Shown here: positions 37,137-46,846 of the stretch, piece by piece | Layout of the letters: every line of letters starts with the position of its first letter | How positions within the stretch are numbered: position 1 is the first letter of the stretch | Assembly: GCF_016405905.1 (NCBI RefSeq) | Contig: NZ_JAEFCB010000004.1 | Coordinates: 1 to 64,000, forward strand | Source: Variovorax sp. IB41 | GTDB taxonomy: Bacteria; Pseudomonadota; Gammaproteobacteria; Burkholderiales; Burkholderiaceae_C | Direction of reading: 5' to 3' | DNA: 64,000 nt | Notes under the pieces: generated by a model | What the model saw: only the letters and a program-made list of their open reading frames with translations | The model's database searches: none | What the model was told of the DNA's origin: nothing | Made by a program: the position numbers and the translations under genes

Positions 37137-37840
37137 CGCCATCGCCTCCCCGCACCCGCACCCGCATCAAGATCTGTGGCCTCACGCGCGAGGCCGATGT
37201 GGATGCCGCGGTCGAAGCCGGTGCGGACGCGGTCGGCTTCGTGCTCTACGCCAAAAGCCCTCGTGCCATCACGGCCGAACGCGCCGCTGAACTTGCCTCG
37301 CGGCTGCCCCCGTTCATCACGCCGGTGCTGTTGTTCGTGAACGAGGATGCTCCCAAAGTCATAGCATCCCTTGCCCATGTGAAGGGCGCCATCGCGCAGT
37401 TCCACGGTGAAGAGACGTCCGAACAGTGCGAGGAAGCCACCGGCCCGGGCCGCTTCCGCTACATGCGCGCCGCCCGGATTCCGCTGGGGGCTGCCGGCGC
37501 CGGCTTCGACCTCGTAAAATACGCGTCCGATTACTCCCACGCCCAGGCCATCCTGCTCGACGCCCATGTCGAAGGTTATGGCGGTGGCGGCAAGGCTTTC
37601 GATTGGTCACTTCTTCCACCCGCCGTCGACGCTCACCTCGTCTTGAGTGGTGGGCTCACACCTGCAAACGTGAGCGATGGCATTCGCATCCTGCGGACAC
37701 GCTGCAAGACGCTGTCCGTTGATGTGAGCTCGGGCGTCGAAATCGACAGTCCCGGGAACAAGGGCCTGAAGGACGCCGGAAAGATCCGGCAATTCGTCGC
37801 CGCCGTCAGGGCGGCAGACGCCTCGTCCTTCTCCAGTTAG
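37133..37840 (+). CDS. trpF: Phosphoribosylanthranilate isomerase
   Basis: TIM-barrel isomerase of tryptophan biosynthesis, 235 residues. The catalytic Cys is in [20 protein letters not shown], the general acid Asp in [20 protein letters not shown], and the phosphate-binding loops are [11 protein letters not shown] and VDVSSGVE. The start ATG at 37133 overlaps the truA stop. It precedes trpB by 48 nt. Confidence 0.98.
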   Translation: MTPSPPRTRTRIKICGLTREADVDAAVEAGADAVGFVLYAKSPRAITAERAAELASRLPPFITPVLLFVNEDAPKVIASLAHVKGAIAQFHGEETSEQCEEATGPGRFRYMRAARIPLGAAGAGFDLVKYASDYSHAQAILLDAHVEGYGGGGKAFDWSLLPPAVDAHLVLSGGLTPANVSDGIRILRTRCKTLSVDVSSGVEIDSPGNKGLKDAGKIRQFVAAVRAADASSFSS

Positions 37841-37841
37841 C

Positions 37842-37873
37842 CGCCGCACCCGATCGTCATTCGGGCTGCGGCC
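37842..37873 (+). other. Imperfect hairpin between trpF and trpB
   Basis: GCCGCACCCGA and TCGGGCTGCGGC can pair with a one-base bulge around a short loop, in the 48-nt gap. There is no T-run behind it, so it is not a standard terminator. It may act as a processing or stability element between trpF and trpB. Confidence 0.35.
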
Positions 37874-37888
37874 CAACGATCGAGAACC

Positions 37889-39175
37889 ATGCAAAGCCAT
37901 TTCCAGGATTACCAGCAACCCGACGCCACCGGCCACTTCGGCAACTACGGCGGCACCTTCGCGAGCGAAACACTCACCCACGCGATCAACGAGCTGCGCG
38001 ACGCGTATGCGAAGTTCAAGGACGATCCGGCCTTCCTCGCCGAATTCCACTACGAGCTCAAGCACTTCGTGGGCCGGCCCTCGCCGATCTACCACGCCGC
38101 GCGCACCAGCCGCGAGATGGGCGGCGCGCAGATCTACCTCAAGCGCGAGGACTTGAACCACACCGGCGCCCACAAGATCAACAACGTGATCGGCCAGGCG
38201 ATGCTCGCGCGCCGCATGGGCAAGCCCCGCGTGATCGCCGAGACCGGCGCCGGCCAGCACGGCGTGGCCACCGCCACCATCTGCGCGCGCTACGGCCTCG
38301 AATGCGTGGTCTACATGGGCAGCCAGGACGTGAAGCGCCAGAGCCCCAACGTCTACCGCATGAACCTGCTGGGCGCGACCGTGGTGCCGGTCGAATCTGG
38401 CAGCAAGACGCTGAAGGACGCGCTCAACGAGGCGATGCGCGACTGGGTCACCAACGTGGAAAACACCTTCTACATCATCGGCACCGTGGCCGGCCCGCAC
38501 CCCTATCCGACGATGGTGCGCGACTTCCAGAGCGTGATCGGCACCGAATGCATCGATCAGATGCCCGCCATGCTCGCGGCCGACGGCATCACGGGCGAAG
38601 CCGAGGGCCGGCAGCCCGACGTGGTGGTCGCCTGCGTGGGCGGCGGCAGCAACGCGATCGGCATCTTCCACCCCTACATTCCGTTCGCGGGCACCCGGCT
38701 CATCGGCGTGGAAGCGGCGGGCGAAGGCCTGGACAGCGGCAAGCACGCCGCCTCGATCCTGCGCGGCAGCCCGGGCGTCCTGCACGGCAACCGCACCTAC
38801 CTGCTGCAGAACGAAGACGGCCAGATCACCGAGACGCACAGCATCAGCGCCGGCCTCGACTACCCGGGCGTGGGCCCCGAGCACGCGTACCTGGCCGACA
38901 TCGGCCGCGCCGAATACGTCGGCATCACCGACATGGAAGCGCTCGAAGCCTTCCACTATTTGTGCCGAACGGAGGGCATCATTCCCGCGCTCGAATCCAG
39001 CCACGCCGTGGCCTACGCGCTGAAGCTCGCGAAAACCATGCGCCCCGACCAGTCGATCCTGGTGAACCTCTCGGGCCGCGGCGACAAGGACATCGGCACC
39101 GTGGCGGACCTCTCGGGCGTCGATTTCTACGACCGCCCCTCGATGCGCGGCCTGAGCGTGAAGGGAGGCAAGTGA
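37889..39175 (+). CDS. trpB: Tryptophan synthase beta chain
   Basis: PLP enzyme joining indole and serine; 428 residues. The start is [20 protein letters not shown]. The PLP Lys is Lys96 in [14 protein letters not shown]. The catalytic Glu lies in [12 protein letters not shown], the phosphate-binding Gly loop is [10 protein letters not shown], and the C-terminal SGRGDKDI is conserved. Stop and start overlap with trpA (TGATG), the usual arrangement for equal expression of the two subunits. Confidence 0.99.
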   Translation: MQSHFQDYQQPDATGHFGNYGGTFASETLTHAINELRDAYAKFKDDPAFLAEFHYELKHFVGRPSPIYHAARTSREMGGAQIYLKREDLNHTGAHKINNVIGQAMLARRMGKPRVIAETGAGQHGVATATICARYGLECVVYMGSQDVKRQSPNVYRMNLLGATVVPVESGSKTLKDALNEAMRDWVTNVENTFYIIGTVAGPHPYPTMVRDFQSVIGTECIDQMPAMLAADGITGEAEGRQPDVVVACVGGGSNAIGIFHPYIPFAGTRLIGVEAAGEGLDSGKHAASILRGSPGVLHGNRTYLLQNEDGQITETHSISAGLDYPGVGPEHAYLADIGRAEYVGITDMEALEAFHYLCRTEGIIPALESSHAVAYALKLAKTMRPDQSILVNLSGRGDKDIGTVADLSGVDFYDRPSMRGLSVKGGK

Positions 39176-40020
39176 TGAGCCGCATTGCCGCAACCTTCAA
39201 GGCGCTTCAATCGCAGGGCCGCAAGGCGCTGATCCCCTACGTCACCGCCGGCTTCCCCTTCGCCGACATCACGCCCGAGCTGATGCACGGCATGGTCGAG
39301 GCGGGCGCCGACGTGATCGAGCTGGGCGTGCCCTTCTCCGACCCGATGGCCGACGGCCCCGTGATCCAGAAGGCCGGCGAAGCCGCGCTGGCGCTGGGCG
39401 TCGGCATGAAGCAGGTGCTCGCCATCGTGGCCGCGTTCCGCCAGAAGGACGCGACCACGCCAGTCGTCCTGATGGGCTATGCGAACCCGGTCGAGCGCTA
39501 CGACCTCGTGCATGGCAAGCAGGCCTTCATCCGCGATGCGTCGGCCGCCGGCGTCGACGGCCTGCTGGTGGTCGACTACCCGCCCGAGGAATGCGAGGCC
39601 TTCGCCGCGGACCTGAAGGCCGCGAACATCGACCTGATCTTCCTCCTGGCGCCCACGAGCACCGACGAGCGCATGGCGCAGGTCGCGCGCATCGCGAGCG
39701 GCTACGTCTACTACGTGTCGCTCAAGGGCGTGACGGGCGCGGGCCACCTGGACACCGAGGCGGTCGGCCAGATGATTCCGCGCATCCGCCAGCATGTGAG
39801 CATCCCGGTCGGCGTCGGCTTCGGCATCCGCGACGCACGCACCGCGCAGGCGGTCGGCTCGGCGGCTGACGCCGTCGTGATCGGCACCAAGATCATCCAG
39901 CTGATCGACGGGCAACCGCGCGAGAAGGTGGTGCCCGCGGTGCGCGAATTCCTCGTCGGCATCCGCGAAGCGCTGGACGCCCTGCCGGCGGCTACCCCCA
40001 AGAATGCGGCTGGCCGATAA
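39175..40020 (+). CDS. trpA: Tryptophan synthase alpha chain
   Basis: Cleaves indole-3-glycerol phosphate and channels indole to TrpB; 281 residues. The start ATG at 39175 overlaps the trpB stop, with GGAGG about 7 nt upstream. Catalytic Glu and Asp are in [20 protein letters not shown] and VVDYPPEE; the phosphate site is [10 protein letters not shown]. The frame is open further upstream, but that part is a shadow of trpB. Confidence 0.98.
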   Translation: MSRIAATFKALQSQGRKALIPYVTAGFPFADITPELMHGMVEAGADVIELGVPFSDPMADGPVIQKAGEAALALGVGMKQVLAIVAAFRQKDATTPVVLMGYANPVERYDLVHGKQAFIRDASAAGVDGLLVVDYPPEECEAFAADLKAANIDLIFLLAPTSTDERMAQVARIASGYVYYVSLKGVTGAGHLDTEAVGQMIPRIRQHVSIPVGVGFGIRDARTAQAVGSAADAVVIGTKIIQLIDGQPREKVVPAVREFLVGIREALDALPAATPKNAAGR

Positions 40021-40041
40021 TCTCGGTTGCCCTCACCCCAG

Positions 40042-40065
40042 CCCCTCTCCCCCAAAGGAGAGGGG
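40042..40065. repeat. REP-like hairpin between trpA and accD
   Basis: CCCCTCTCC and GGAGAGGGG form a perfect 9-bp stem around CCCAAA, preceded by a CCTCACCCCAG sequence. Such C-rich intergenic hairpins recur in Comamonadaceae genomes as I recall; only this single copy is noted here. It has no T-run. Confidence 0.5.
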
Positions 40066-40083
40066 AGCTAATTCCGGAGTCCT

Positions 40084-40956
40084 ATGAGCTGGCTTGAAAA
40101 ACTGCTACCCGCCAAGATCGCACAAACCGACCCTGCCGAGCGCCGCCAGGTGCCCGAGGGCCTGTGGATCAAATGCCCGGCCTGCGAAACGGTGCTCTAC
40201 AAGACCGACCTGGAGCACAACCAGAACGTCTGCCCGAGCTGCAGCCACCACCACCGCATCGGCGCCCGCGCACGGCTCGATGCTTTCCTCGACGCCGAAG
40301 GCCGCTACGAAGTCGGCCAGGAAGTGCTCCCGGTCGACGCCCTGAAGTTCAAGGACAGCCGCAAGTACCCCGAGCGGCTCAAGGAAGCGCTGGAGAACAC
40401 CGGCGAGACCGACGCCCTGGTCGTCATCGGTGGTTCGGTCCACAGCATCAACGTGGTCGTGGCCTGCTTTGAGTTCGAATTCATGGGCGGCAGCATGGGC
40501 AGCGTGGTCGGAGAGCGCTTCGTGCGCGGCGTCGAAACCGCCATCGAACAGAAGGTGCCGTTCATCTGCTTCACTGCCACCGGCGGCGCGCGCATGCAGG
40601 AGGGCCTGCTCTCGCTCATGCAGATGGCCAAGACCAACGCCGCGCTCACGCGCCTGGCGAAGAAGGGCCTGCCCTACATCAGCGTGCTGACCGACCCGAC
40701 CATGGGCGGCGTGAGCGCCGGCTTCGCCTTCGTGGGCGACGTGGTCATCGCCGAACCCAAGGCGCTGATCGGTTTTGCCGGCCCGCGCGTGATCGAATCG
40801 ACCGTGCGCGTGACGCTGCCCGAAGGCTTCCAGCGTGCGGAGTTCCTGCAGACCAAGGGCGCGATCGACTTCATCAGCGATCGGCGCGAGCTGCGCAAGA
40901 CGATTGCGAGCACGCTTGCGATGCTGCTGCGCCAGCCGGCTGATGCGGTGAGCTGA
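40084..40956 (+). CDS. accD: Acetyl-CoA carboxylase carboxyltransferase beta subunit
   Basis: Transfers carboxyl from biotin to acetyl-CoA for malonyl-CoA synthesis, with AccA; 290 residues. The N-terminal four-Cys zinc ribbon is [11 protein letters not shown] plus [11 protein letters not shown]. The crotonase-like core has [36 protein letters not shown] and the oxyanion-forming GFAGPRVIE. It is followed by a strong terminator. The folC gene that often follows accD in Burkholderiales is not here. Confidence 0.98.
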   Translation: MSWLEKLLPAKIAQTDPAERRQVPEGLWIKCPACETVLYKTDLEHNQNVCPSCSHHHRIGARARLDAFLDAEGRYEVGQEVLPVDALKFKDSRKYPERLKEALENTGETDALVVIGGSVHSINVVVACFEFEFMGGSMGSVVGERFVRGVETAIEQKVPFICFTATGGARMQEGLLSLMQMAKTNAALTRLAKKGLPYISVLTDPTMGGVSAGFAFVGDVVIAEPKALIGFAGPRVIESTVRVTLPEGFQRAEFLQTKGAIDFISDRRELRKTIASTLAMLLRQPADAVS

Positions 40957-40982
40957 ACGCGCACGAAACGCGACCGACCAAA

Positions 40983-41022
40983 GCAAAAGGGCCCGGGTGC
41001 AATGCGCCCGGGCCTTTTTTGT
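40983..41022. terminator. Terminator between accD and yggT
   Basis: AAAAGGGCCCGGGTGC and GCGCCCGGGCCTTTTTT make a long GC-rich stem with an A-tract on one side and a T-run on the other. It serves accD and could also serve the convergent yggT gene. Confidence 0.9.
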
Positions 41023-41035
41023 TTGTTTGCGCGAT

Positions 41036-41596
41036 TCAGAAAGTCAGTTGGTAGGCAAACACCAGCAGATTGCTCAGCACGATCGCTATCACCTGCAGCA
41101 CCACGATCGCGGCGAGGGGCGACAGGTCCACGCCGCCGACCAGCGGAATGAAGCGGCGAAATGGCCGCACCAGCGGTTCGGCAAGCCGGGAGATGAGGTC
41201 CAGCAGCATCGGCGACGCGCCCGGCACCCAAGACAGCACGGCGTAGACCACCAGCAACGCGGTCAGTCCCGAGATCGCGAGCTGCAGCAATCCCACCAGC
41301 GACACCAGCGGCAAGGTGGCGATGCGCCCCAGGTTGCCGATCAACAGCCACAGCAGCAGGAACTTCAACATCACCAGCAACCAGGCTGCGATCAGGCTCG
41401 CCAAGTCCCAGCGCTTGACCGAAGGCACGATGCGCCGCAGCGGCAACACGATCCAGTCGGTGATCGCGAACACGAAGCGCCCGAGCGGGTTGCCGAACGG
41501 CACGCGGTGGTACTGCATGTAGAGGCGCAGCAGGCAGGCGCCGCCGAGCAGGCCGACGATCACGTCGAGGAGGAACGAAGGTATCTGGTACAACAT
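41036..41596 (-). CDS. YggT family integral membrane protein
   Basis: A 186-residue inner-membrane protein made of two related YggT halves. The start is MLYQIPSFLLDVIVGLLGGA at 41596; a longer in-frame extension upstream is not conserved-looking. Hydrophobic segments occur at about 5-25, 60-90, 95-120 and 160-185. The conserved loop LSWVPGASPMLLDLISRLAE, followed by EPLVRPFRRFIPLVGGVDLS, is the YggT signature. The family is implicated in osmotic or envelope functions but has no fixed biochemical role. It converges with accD and diverges from the GT2 gene across 97 bp. Confidence 0.92.
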   Translation of the reverse strand: MLYQIPSFLLDVIVGLLGGACLLRLYMQYHRVPFGNPLGRFVFAITDWIVLPLRRIVPSVKRWDLASLIAAWLLVMLKFLLLWLLIGNLGRIATLPLVSLVGLLQLAISGLTALLVVYAVLSWVPGASPMLLDLISRLAEPLVRPFRRFIPLVGGVDLSPLAAIVVLQVIAIVLSNLLVFAYQLTF

Positions 41597-41693
41597 GTCG
41601 GTTGGAAGAAGGGTGCGAGGGTGCGGTTGCACGACTGCACCGATTCTGGCCCACAAGCGCCCCGACGACATCCACACCGCCCTACGGAACACC

Positions 41694-42659
41694 ATGCCTT
41701 TGCTGAGCGTCGTCCTGCCCACCTACAACAGCGGCGAACTCGTCGTCGAAACCGTCGAGTCGCTGCTGGCGCAGACCTTCACGGACTTCGAACTGCTCGT
41801 CATGGACGATGCGAGTTCGGACGGCACCTGGGAGCGCCTGGCCGGCTTCGACGATCCGCGCATCCGCCGGCATCGCAATGCGTTCAATGTCGGCCTGCCC
41901 ACCAACATGAACATCGCCATGGCGATGGCGCAAGGTAAATACCTCGCGCGCGTCGATCACGACGATTGCGCCATGCCCGAGCGCTTCGCGTTGCAGGTCG
42001 GGTTCCTGGAGGATCACCCCGACATCACCATCGTCGGCAGCCAGCTCGAACACTTCCACGACGAGTCCGGTATCACCGGCCTGCCGCTGGACGACGCGAC
42101 CATCAAGGCACGCATGGTCCTGGGTGCCGACTACCTCGCGAACCAGAGCACGCTGGGCCGCCTGGACTTCTATCGCACGCACGCCCTGCGCTTCGACCCG
42201 AACCTCTACGTGGTCGACGACCTGGGATTCTGGATGGACTGCATGCTCCACGGCGCACGCTTCGCCAACCTGCCCGAGCCGCTGACGCGCTACCGCATCC
42301 ACCAGAACATGACCTCGCGCACCTTGCGCCTGGACCGGCTCTATGCCTCCAAGGACCGCATCTACCGCCGCTTCCTGCCGCTGATGTTTCCTCGCCTGAG
42401 CGGTCGTGAATGCGAGCATTTGCTGACCCTGTACCGCTTTTCCGAGCACATTCCACAGACGCTGGCGCACATGGTGAACCTCCACCGCGCGGCCCACAGC
42501 GCGTTGTCCGAGATCGACACCCGCTGGGGCCAGAGCGCAGCGGTCTGCCGCGAATCGATCGTGAGCTTGCTGAACCGCACGCGCCAGGGCTTCGAGGCAC
42601 GCGGGATACTGCGCGCCGAACACGCAGCCGTGCTCGACCTGATCTTTCAATCCAACTGA
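41694..42659 (+). CDS. Family 2 glycosyltransferase
   Basis: A 321-residue GT-A enzyme. It starts MPLLSVVLPTYNSGELVVET, the typical GT2 first strand. The nucleotide-binding Asp is in LLVMDDASSDGTW, the metal-binding acidic cluster is at residues 88-91 (ARVDHDDCAMPERF), and VVDDLGFWMDCMLHG could supply the catalytic acid. The C-terminal 100 residues are helical with a long LYRFSEHIPQTLAHMVNLH segment. It stands alone between yggT and the LON-domain gene, so the acceptor cannot be assigned; surface polysaccharide or protein glycosylation is possible. Confidence 0.9.
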   Translation: MPLLSVVLPTYNSGELVVETVESLLAQTFTDFELLVMDDASSDGTWERLAGFDDPRIRRHRNAFNVGLPTNMNIAMAMAQGKYLARVDHDDCAMPERFALQVGFLEDHPDITIVGSQLEHFHDESGITGLPLDDATIKARMVLGADYLANQSTLGRLDFYRTHALRFDPNLYVVDDLGFWMDCMLHGARFANLPEPLTRYRIHQNMTSRTLRLDRLYASKDRIYRRFLPLMFPRLSGRECEHLLTLYRFSEHIPQTLAHMVNLHRAAHSALSEIDTRWGQSAAVCRESIVSLLNRTRQGFEARGILRAEHAAVLDLIFQSN

Positions 42660-42689
42660 CTCCAGCCTTCCGGCGCAGTCGTTTTCAAC

Positions 42690-43334
42690 GTGCAAATTCC
42701 TCTCTTTCCTTTGGGCACGGTCCTGTTCCCCGGGGGCCTTCTTCCACTGCGCATCTTCGAAGTACGTTATCTCGACATGATCGGCAAATGCCGCAAGGCC
42801 GATGCGCCGTTCGGCGTGGTCAGCCTCACGAGCGGCAGCGAGGTGCGCAAGGCCGGCGCCGATGCGGAAAGCTTCGCCGCCATCGGCACCCTGGCCGTCA
42901 TCCGCGAATTCGAATCGCCGCAGAGCGGCCTGCTCCAGATCGAGTGCGTCGGCACGCAGCGATTTCGCGTTCGCACCACTGAACTGCAGAAGCACGGCCT
43001 GTGGGTCGCCGAGGTGGAGGCGGTGATCGAAGACGTCGCGCTCGAAATCCCCGACGACCTCCAGCACACGGCCACTGCACTGCGGCGCCTGGTCGATACG
43101 CTCGAAGAACGCCGCAGCGCGCAACGCGCACAAGGTGGGCCAGGCGCGCAGACCGCACGGCTGCCCATCGGCGAGCCCTACCGCTTCAACGATTGCGGCT
43201 GGGTGGCCAACCGATGGTGCGAGCTGGTGCCGATGCAGCTCGAACTGCGGCAACGGCTGATGGAACTCGACAGCCCGCTGATGCGGCTCGAACTGGTGAG
43301 CGATCTGCTGGCACGTACGGGCATCACTGAATAG
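42690..43334 (+). CDS. LON peptidase substrate-binding domain protein
   Basis: A 214-residue cytosolic protein containing only the N-terminal domain of Lon; no AAA or protease part is present. It starts with GTG (MQIPLFPLGTVLFPGGLLPL), the signature entry of the domain, followed by RIFEVRYLDMIG and QIECVGTQRFRV. Stand-alone LON domains are common in proteobacteria and may bind unfolded proteins, but their role is not settled. It follows the GT2 gene after 30 nt. Confidence 0.9.
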   Translation: MQIPLFPLGTVLFPGGLLPLRIFEVRYLDMIGKCRKADAPFGVVSLTSGSEVRKAGADAESFAAIGTLAVIREFESPQSGLLQIECVGTQRFRVRTTELQKHGLWVAEVEAVIEDVALEIPDDLQHTATALRRLVDTLEERRSAQRAQGGPGAQTARLPIGEPYRFNDCGWVANRWCELVPMQLELRQRLMELDSPLMRLELVSDLLARTGITE

Positions 43335-43455
43335 TTCGCTATATTTTCCGTAGCGCATCGCGCAGGATTGGCGGGCGCTGTGAGCCAGTTTCGCTCGAAC
43401 CCGATCGGCTAAAATCCCGGCTCGCGCACGCTCCTGTTGCGCTCACCCGCTCCCC

Positions 43456-45018
43456 ATGTCCGATCACCTGACCCCTCCCATTCCTACGCCCGCTGCCGCT
43501 CCTGTCGCAGCCCCTGCAGTCGACGACAACAAGCTCATCGCCGAACGCCGCGAAAAGCTCAAGCTGCTGCGCACCGCGCAGGCCGAGGGCAAGGGCGTCG
43601 CATTCCCCAACGACTTCAAGCCGGGCCACCGCGCCGCGGCGCTCGTTGCGGCGCATGACGCGGTCGAGGCCGAAGCGCTCGAGGCGCAGGCCATTCCCGT
43701 GAGCGTGGCGGGCCGGATGATGCTCAAGCGCGTGATGGGCAAGGCCAGCTTCGCAACGCTGCAGGACGCCACGGGCCGCATCCAGCTCTACGTGACGCGC
43801 GACGCCGTCGGCGAAGACGCCTATGCGGAATTCAAGCGCTGGGACCTGGGCGACATCCTGGGTGCCGAAGGCACGCTGATGAAGACCAAGACCGGCGAGC
43901 TCTCGGTCAAGGTGACCAAGCTGCGCCTGCTCACCAAGAGTCTGCGCCCGCTGCCCGGCGACTTCTACGGCATGGCCGACCAGGAGCAGAAGTACCGCCA
44001 GCGCTATGTCGACCTGATCACCGACGAAAGCGCACGCACCCGCTTCACCGCGCGCAGCAAGGCCGTGAGCGCCCTGCGCGAATTCATGGTGGCCAACGAC
44101 TTCCTCGAAGTCGAGACCCCCATGCTGCACCCCATTCCGGGCGGCGCGAACGCCAAGCCCTTCAAGACGCACCACAACGCGCTCGACCAGGAGATGTTCC
44201 TGCGCATCGCGCCCGAGCTGTACCTGAAGCGCCTGATCGTCGGCGGCTTCGAGCGCGTGTTCGAGATCAACCGGAGCTACCGCAACGAGGGCATCTCGGT
44301 GCGGCACAACCCCGAGTTCACGATGATGGAGTTCTACGCGGCCTACTGGAACTACCGCGACCTGATGGACTTCACCGAGACGCTGATCCGCACCATCGCC
44401 GACAAGGCCGTGGGCTCGCAACAGCTTTCGTACGGCGGCAAGCCCGTCGACCTGGCCCAGCCTTTCGAGCGCCTGACGATCCGCGAGGCGATCCTGAAGC
44501 ACACCGATGCCGGCGATGGCGTGGACGACACCGTCTGGCTCATCAGCGCCCTGCGCAAGCTCGGCCTGAACGAAGAGAAGGACAAGCTCTCGCAGCGCAG
44601 CCTCGCGAGCCTGCAGGTGATGTACTTCGAGGAGACCGTCGAAGAAAAGCTCTGGCAGCCGACCTTCATCATGGAGCACCCGACCGAGATTTCGCCACTG
44701 GCGCGCGCCAACGACGACCGTCCCGAAGTCACCGAGCGCTTCGAGCTCTACATCACGGGCCGCGAATTCGGCAACGGCTTCAGCGAGCTGAACGACGCGG
44801 AGGACCAGGCCGCGCGCTTCAACGCGCAGGTGGCCGCCAAGGACAGCGGCGACGACGAAGCGATGTACTACGACCATGACTTCGTGCGCGCGCTCGAGTA
44901 CGGCATGCCGCCCACCGGCGGCTGCGGCATCGGCATCGACCGGCTGATGATGCTGCTGACCGATTCGCCGAGCATCCGCGACGTGATCCTGTTCCCGGCG
45001 CTGCGCAGGGAGTCTTGA
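43456..45018 (+). CDS. lysS: Lysyl-tRNA synthetase (class II)
   Basis: Charges tRNA-Lys; 520 residues. An N-terminal Ala/Pro-rich tail precedes the OB-fold anticodon-binding domain (about 60-180; [19 protein letters not shown]). The class II core has motif 1 near [10 protein letters not shown], motif 2 [20 protein letters not shown] and motif 3 [16 protein letters not shown]. Its stop overlaps or abuts the next gene. A TAAAAT -10-like hexamer at about 43410 is the only promoter hint upstream. Confidence 0.98.
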   Translation: MSDHLTPPIPTPAAAPVAAPAVDDNKLIAERREKLKLLRTAQAEGKGVAFPNDFKPGHRAAALVAAHDAVEAEALEAQAIPVSVAGRMMLKRVMGKASFATLQDATGRIQLYVTRDAVGEDAYAEFKRWDLGDILGAEGTLMKTKTGELSVKVTKLRLLTKSLRPLPGDFYGMADQEQKYRQRYVDLITDESARTRFTARSKAVSALREFMVANDFLEVETPMLHPIPGGANAKPFKTHHNALDQEMFLRIAPELYLKRLIVGGFERVFEINRSYRNEGISVRHNPEFTMMEFYAAYWNYRDLMDFTETLIRTIADKAVGSQQLSYGGKPVDLAQPFERLTIREAILKHTDAGDGVDDTVWLISALRKLGLNEEKDKLSQRSLASLQVMYFEETVEEKLWQPTFIMEHPTEISPLARANDDRPEVTERFELYITGREFGNGFSELNDAEDQAARFNAQVAAKDSGDDEAMYYDHDFVRALEYGMPPTGGCGIGIDRLMMLLTDSPSIRDVILFPALRRES

Positions 45019-45020
45019 GC

Positions 45021-46292
45021 GTGCCCTCACCGTCGTCGCTGCCGACGATCGGCATCGACTTCGGCACCTCCAATTCCGCCGTGGCCTGCCGGGTCGACGG
45101 CGTAGCCCGCCTGCTGCCCATCGAAGGCACGGCCACCACGCTGCCCACCGCGATCTTCTTCAACGCCGAAGACCGCACCACGCATTTCGGCCGCGAGGCC
45201 GTTGCCCTCTACCTCTCGGGCGTCGAGGGCCGCCTCATGCGATCGCTCAAGAGCCTGCTCGGCAGCGAACTGATGCAGGAGAAGACGGCGGTCTACGACG
45301 GCCTCGTGAGCTTCGAGGACATCATCGCGCGCTTCCTGCGCGAGCTGGCGGTGCGCGCGGGGCGCGAGCTCGGCCGGATTCCCGAGCGAGTCGTGATCGG
45401 GCGGCCCGTTCACTTCGTGGACGACGATTCGAAGCGCGACGAACGCGCCGAAGAGAGCCTGCGCCATGCGGCGCGCGCCGCGGGTTTTCGCGACGTGGCT
45501 TTCCAGCTCGAACCGATCGCGGCCGCCTTCGACTACGAGCAGCGCATCACCAAGGAATCGGTGGTGCTGATCGTCGACATCGGCGGCGGCACCTCGGACT
45601 TCACCGTCGTGCGCGTGGGCCCGGACCGGGCCGCGCGCACCGACCGCAGCGACGACGTGCTGGCCACCAGCGGCGTGCACATCGGCGGCACCGACTTCGA
45701 CCAGCGCCTGAACCTCGACCGCGTGATGCCGCAGTTCGGCTTTCGCCACCACGGGCCGCAGGGCCGCGAAGTGCCGAGCAAGGTGTTCTTCGAGTTGTCG
45801 TCGTGGCACCTGATCAACTGGCTCTATGCCGCCAAGGCGGTGCGCCAGGCGAAGGAGCTGCGCACCAGCTATGCCGACACGCAGCTGCACGACCGGCTGA
45901 TGACGGTGCTGGAAGAGCGCCACGGCCACCGCATTGCCGCCACCGTCGAGCAGGCCAAGATCGATGCCTCGGTGACCGATGCGCCCACCTCGATCGACCT
46001 CTCGTGCGCCGAGCCTGGGCTGGTGGCCACGCTCTCGCCTGCCGACATGGCGCAACAGCTTTCCGGTCATCTCGAAAAGGTGATCGCGAGCGCGCATGCC
46101 TGCGTCAAGCGCGCGGGCCTGCGCAGCGGCGACCTCGATGCGATCTACCTCACGGGCGGCTCGTCGGCCCTGCGCCCGTTCCAGCACGCCTTGCGAAAAA
46201 GCTTTGCGGGCGTGAACCTGGTCGAGGGCGACCTGTTCGGCGGCGTGGCCACCGGCCTCGCCTGCGCAACGCCCCAACGGCGCCGGGCATGA
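45021..46292 (+). CDS. YegD-like Hsp70 family protein
   Basis: A 423-residue actin/Hsp70-fold ATPase resembling E. coli YegD. It has phosphate loop 1 (TIGIDFGTSNSAVACRVDG), a VIGRPVHF segment, AGFRDVAFQLEPIAAAFDYE and phosphate loop 2 (VLIVDIGGGTSDFTVVRVG), with an adenosine site near YLTGGSSALRPFQ. The substrate-binding beta-domain of DnaK is missing, as in YegD. GTG at 45021 is preferred; a TTG at 45015 in the same frame would overlap the lysS stop. Its stop overlaps the next gene (ATGA). Function is unassigned; a chaperone-like role is inferred. Confidence 0.88.
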   Translation: MPSPSSLPTIGIDFGTSNSAVACRVDGVARLLPIEGTATTLPTAIFFNAEDRTTHFGREAVALYLSGVEGRLMRSLKSLLGSELMQEKTAVYDGLVSFEDIIARFLRELAVRAGRELGRIPERVVIGRPVHFVDDDSKRDERAEESLRHAARAAGFRDVAFQLEPIAAAFDYEQRITKESVVLIVDIGGGTSDFTVVRVGPDRAARTDRSDDVLATSGVHIGGTDFDQRLNLDRVMPQFGFRHHGPQGREVPSKVFFELSSWHLINWLYAAKAVRQAKELRTSYADTQLHDRLMTVLEERHGHRIAATVEQAKIDASVTDAPTSIDLSCAEPGLVATLSPADMAQQLSGHLEKVIASAHACVKRAGLRSGDLDAIYLTGGSSALRPFQHALRKSFAGVNLVEGDLFGGVATGLACATPQRRRA

Positions 46293-46828
46293 AATACCTG
46301 GCAGGCTATCCGGCGAGTCTGCAGGAACAGGTCAGCCAGCTGATCGCGCAGGACAAGCTGGCGGCGCTGCTGAGCCAGCGCCATCCCGGCGGAACGCACG
46401 ACATCCAGTCGGACCGGGCGCTTTACGACTACGTGAGCGGGCTCAAGAACGACTTCATGCGCAAGGCCGAGCCGCTGGCCAAGGTGATGTTCGACAACAA
46501 GCTGCACGTGATCCGCAACGCGCTGGGCACGCACACCACGGTCTCGCGCGTCCAGGGCGGCAAGCTCAAGGCCAAGCGGGAGATCCGGGTGGCCAGCCTG
46601 TTCAAGGAGGTGCCGCTCGATCTGCTGCGCATGATCGTCGTGCATGAGTTGGCCCACATGAAGGAACGTGACCACGACAAGGCCTTCTACGCGTTGTGCA
46701 CGCACATGGAGCCGAGCTACCATCGATTGGAGTTCGATCTCCGGCTGTACCTGACCCACCTGGACGCACGCGGCGAGCCCCTGTGGGCCAACCTGGCGTC
46801 GAATGCGCCGCCGCGCGAATCCCCGTAG
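46289..46828 (+). CDS. YgjP-like (DUF45) metallopeptidase-domain protein
   Basis: A 179-residue protein with a zincin motif: VVHELAHMKERDHDKAF has HExxH at 119-123 and a third candidate ligand at His129. CTHMEPSYHRLEFDLRLYL follows, as in the YgjP/WLM-type family. The start ATG at 46289 overlaps the upstream stop; the long open frame before it is a shadow of the Hsp70 gene. It is coupled to a YegD-like chaperone, hinting at a shared protein-quality role. Some YgjP relatives are reported to act on UTP, so peptidase activity is not certain. Confidence 0.85.
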   Translation: MKYLAGYPASLQEQVSQLIAQDKLAALLSQRHPGGTHDIQSDRALYDYVSGLKNDFMRKAEPLAKVMFDNKLHVIRNALGTHTTVSRVQGGKLKAKREIRVASLFKEVPLDLLRMIVVHELAHMKERDHDKAFYALCTHMEPSYHRLEFDLRLYLTHLDARGEPLWANLASNAPPRESP

Positions 46829-46846
46829 CAACAGACAAGGGCCTTC

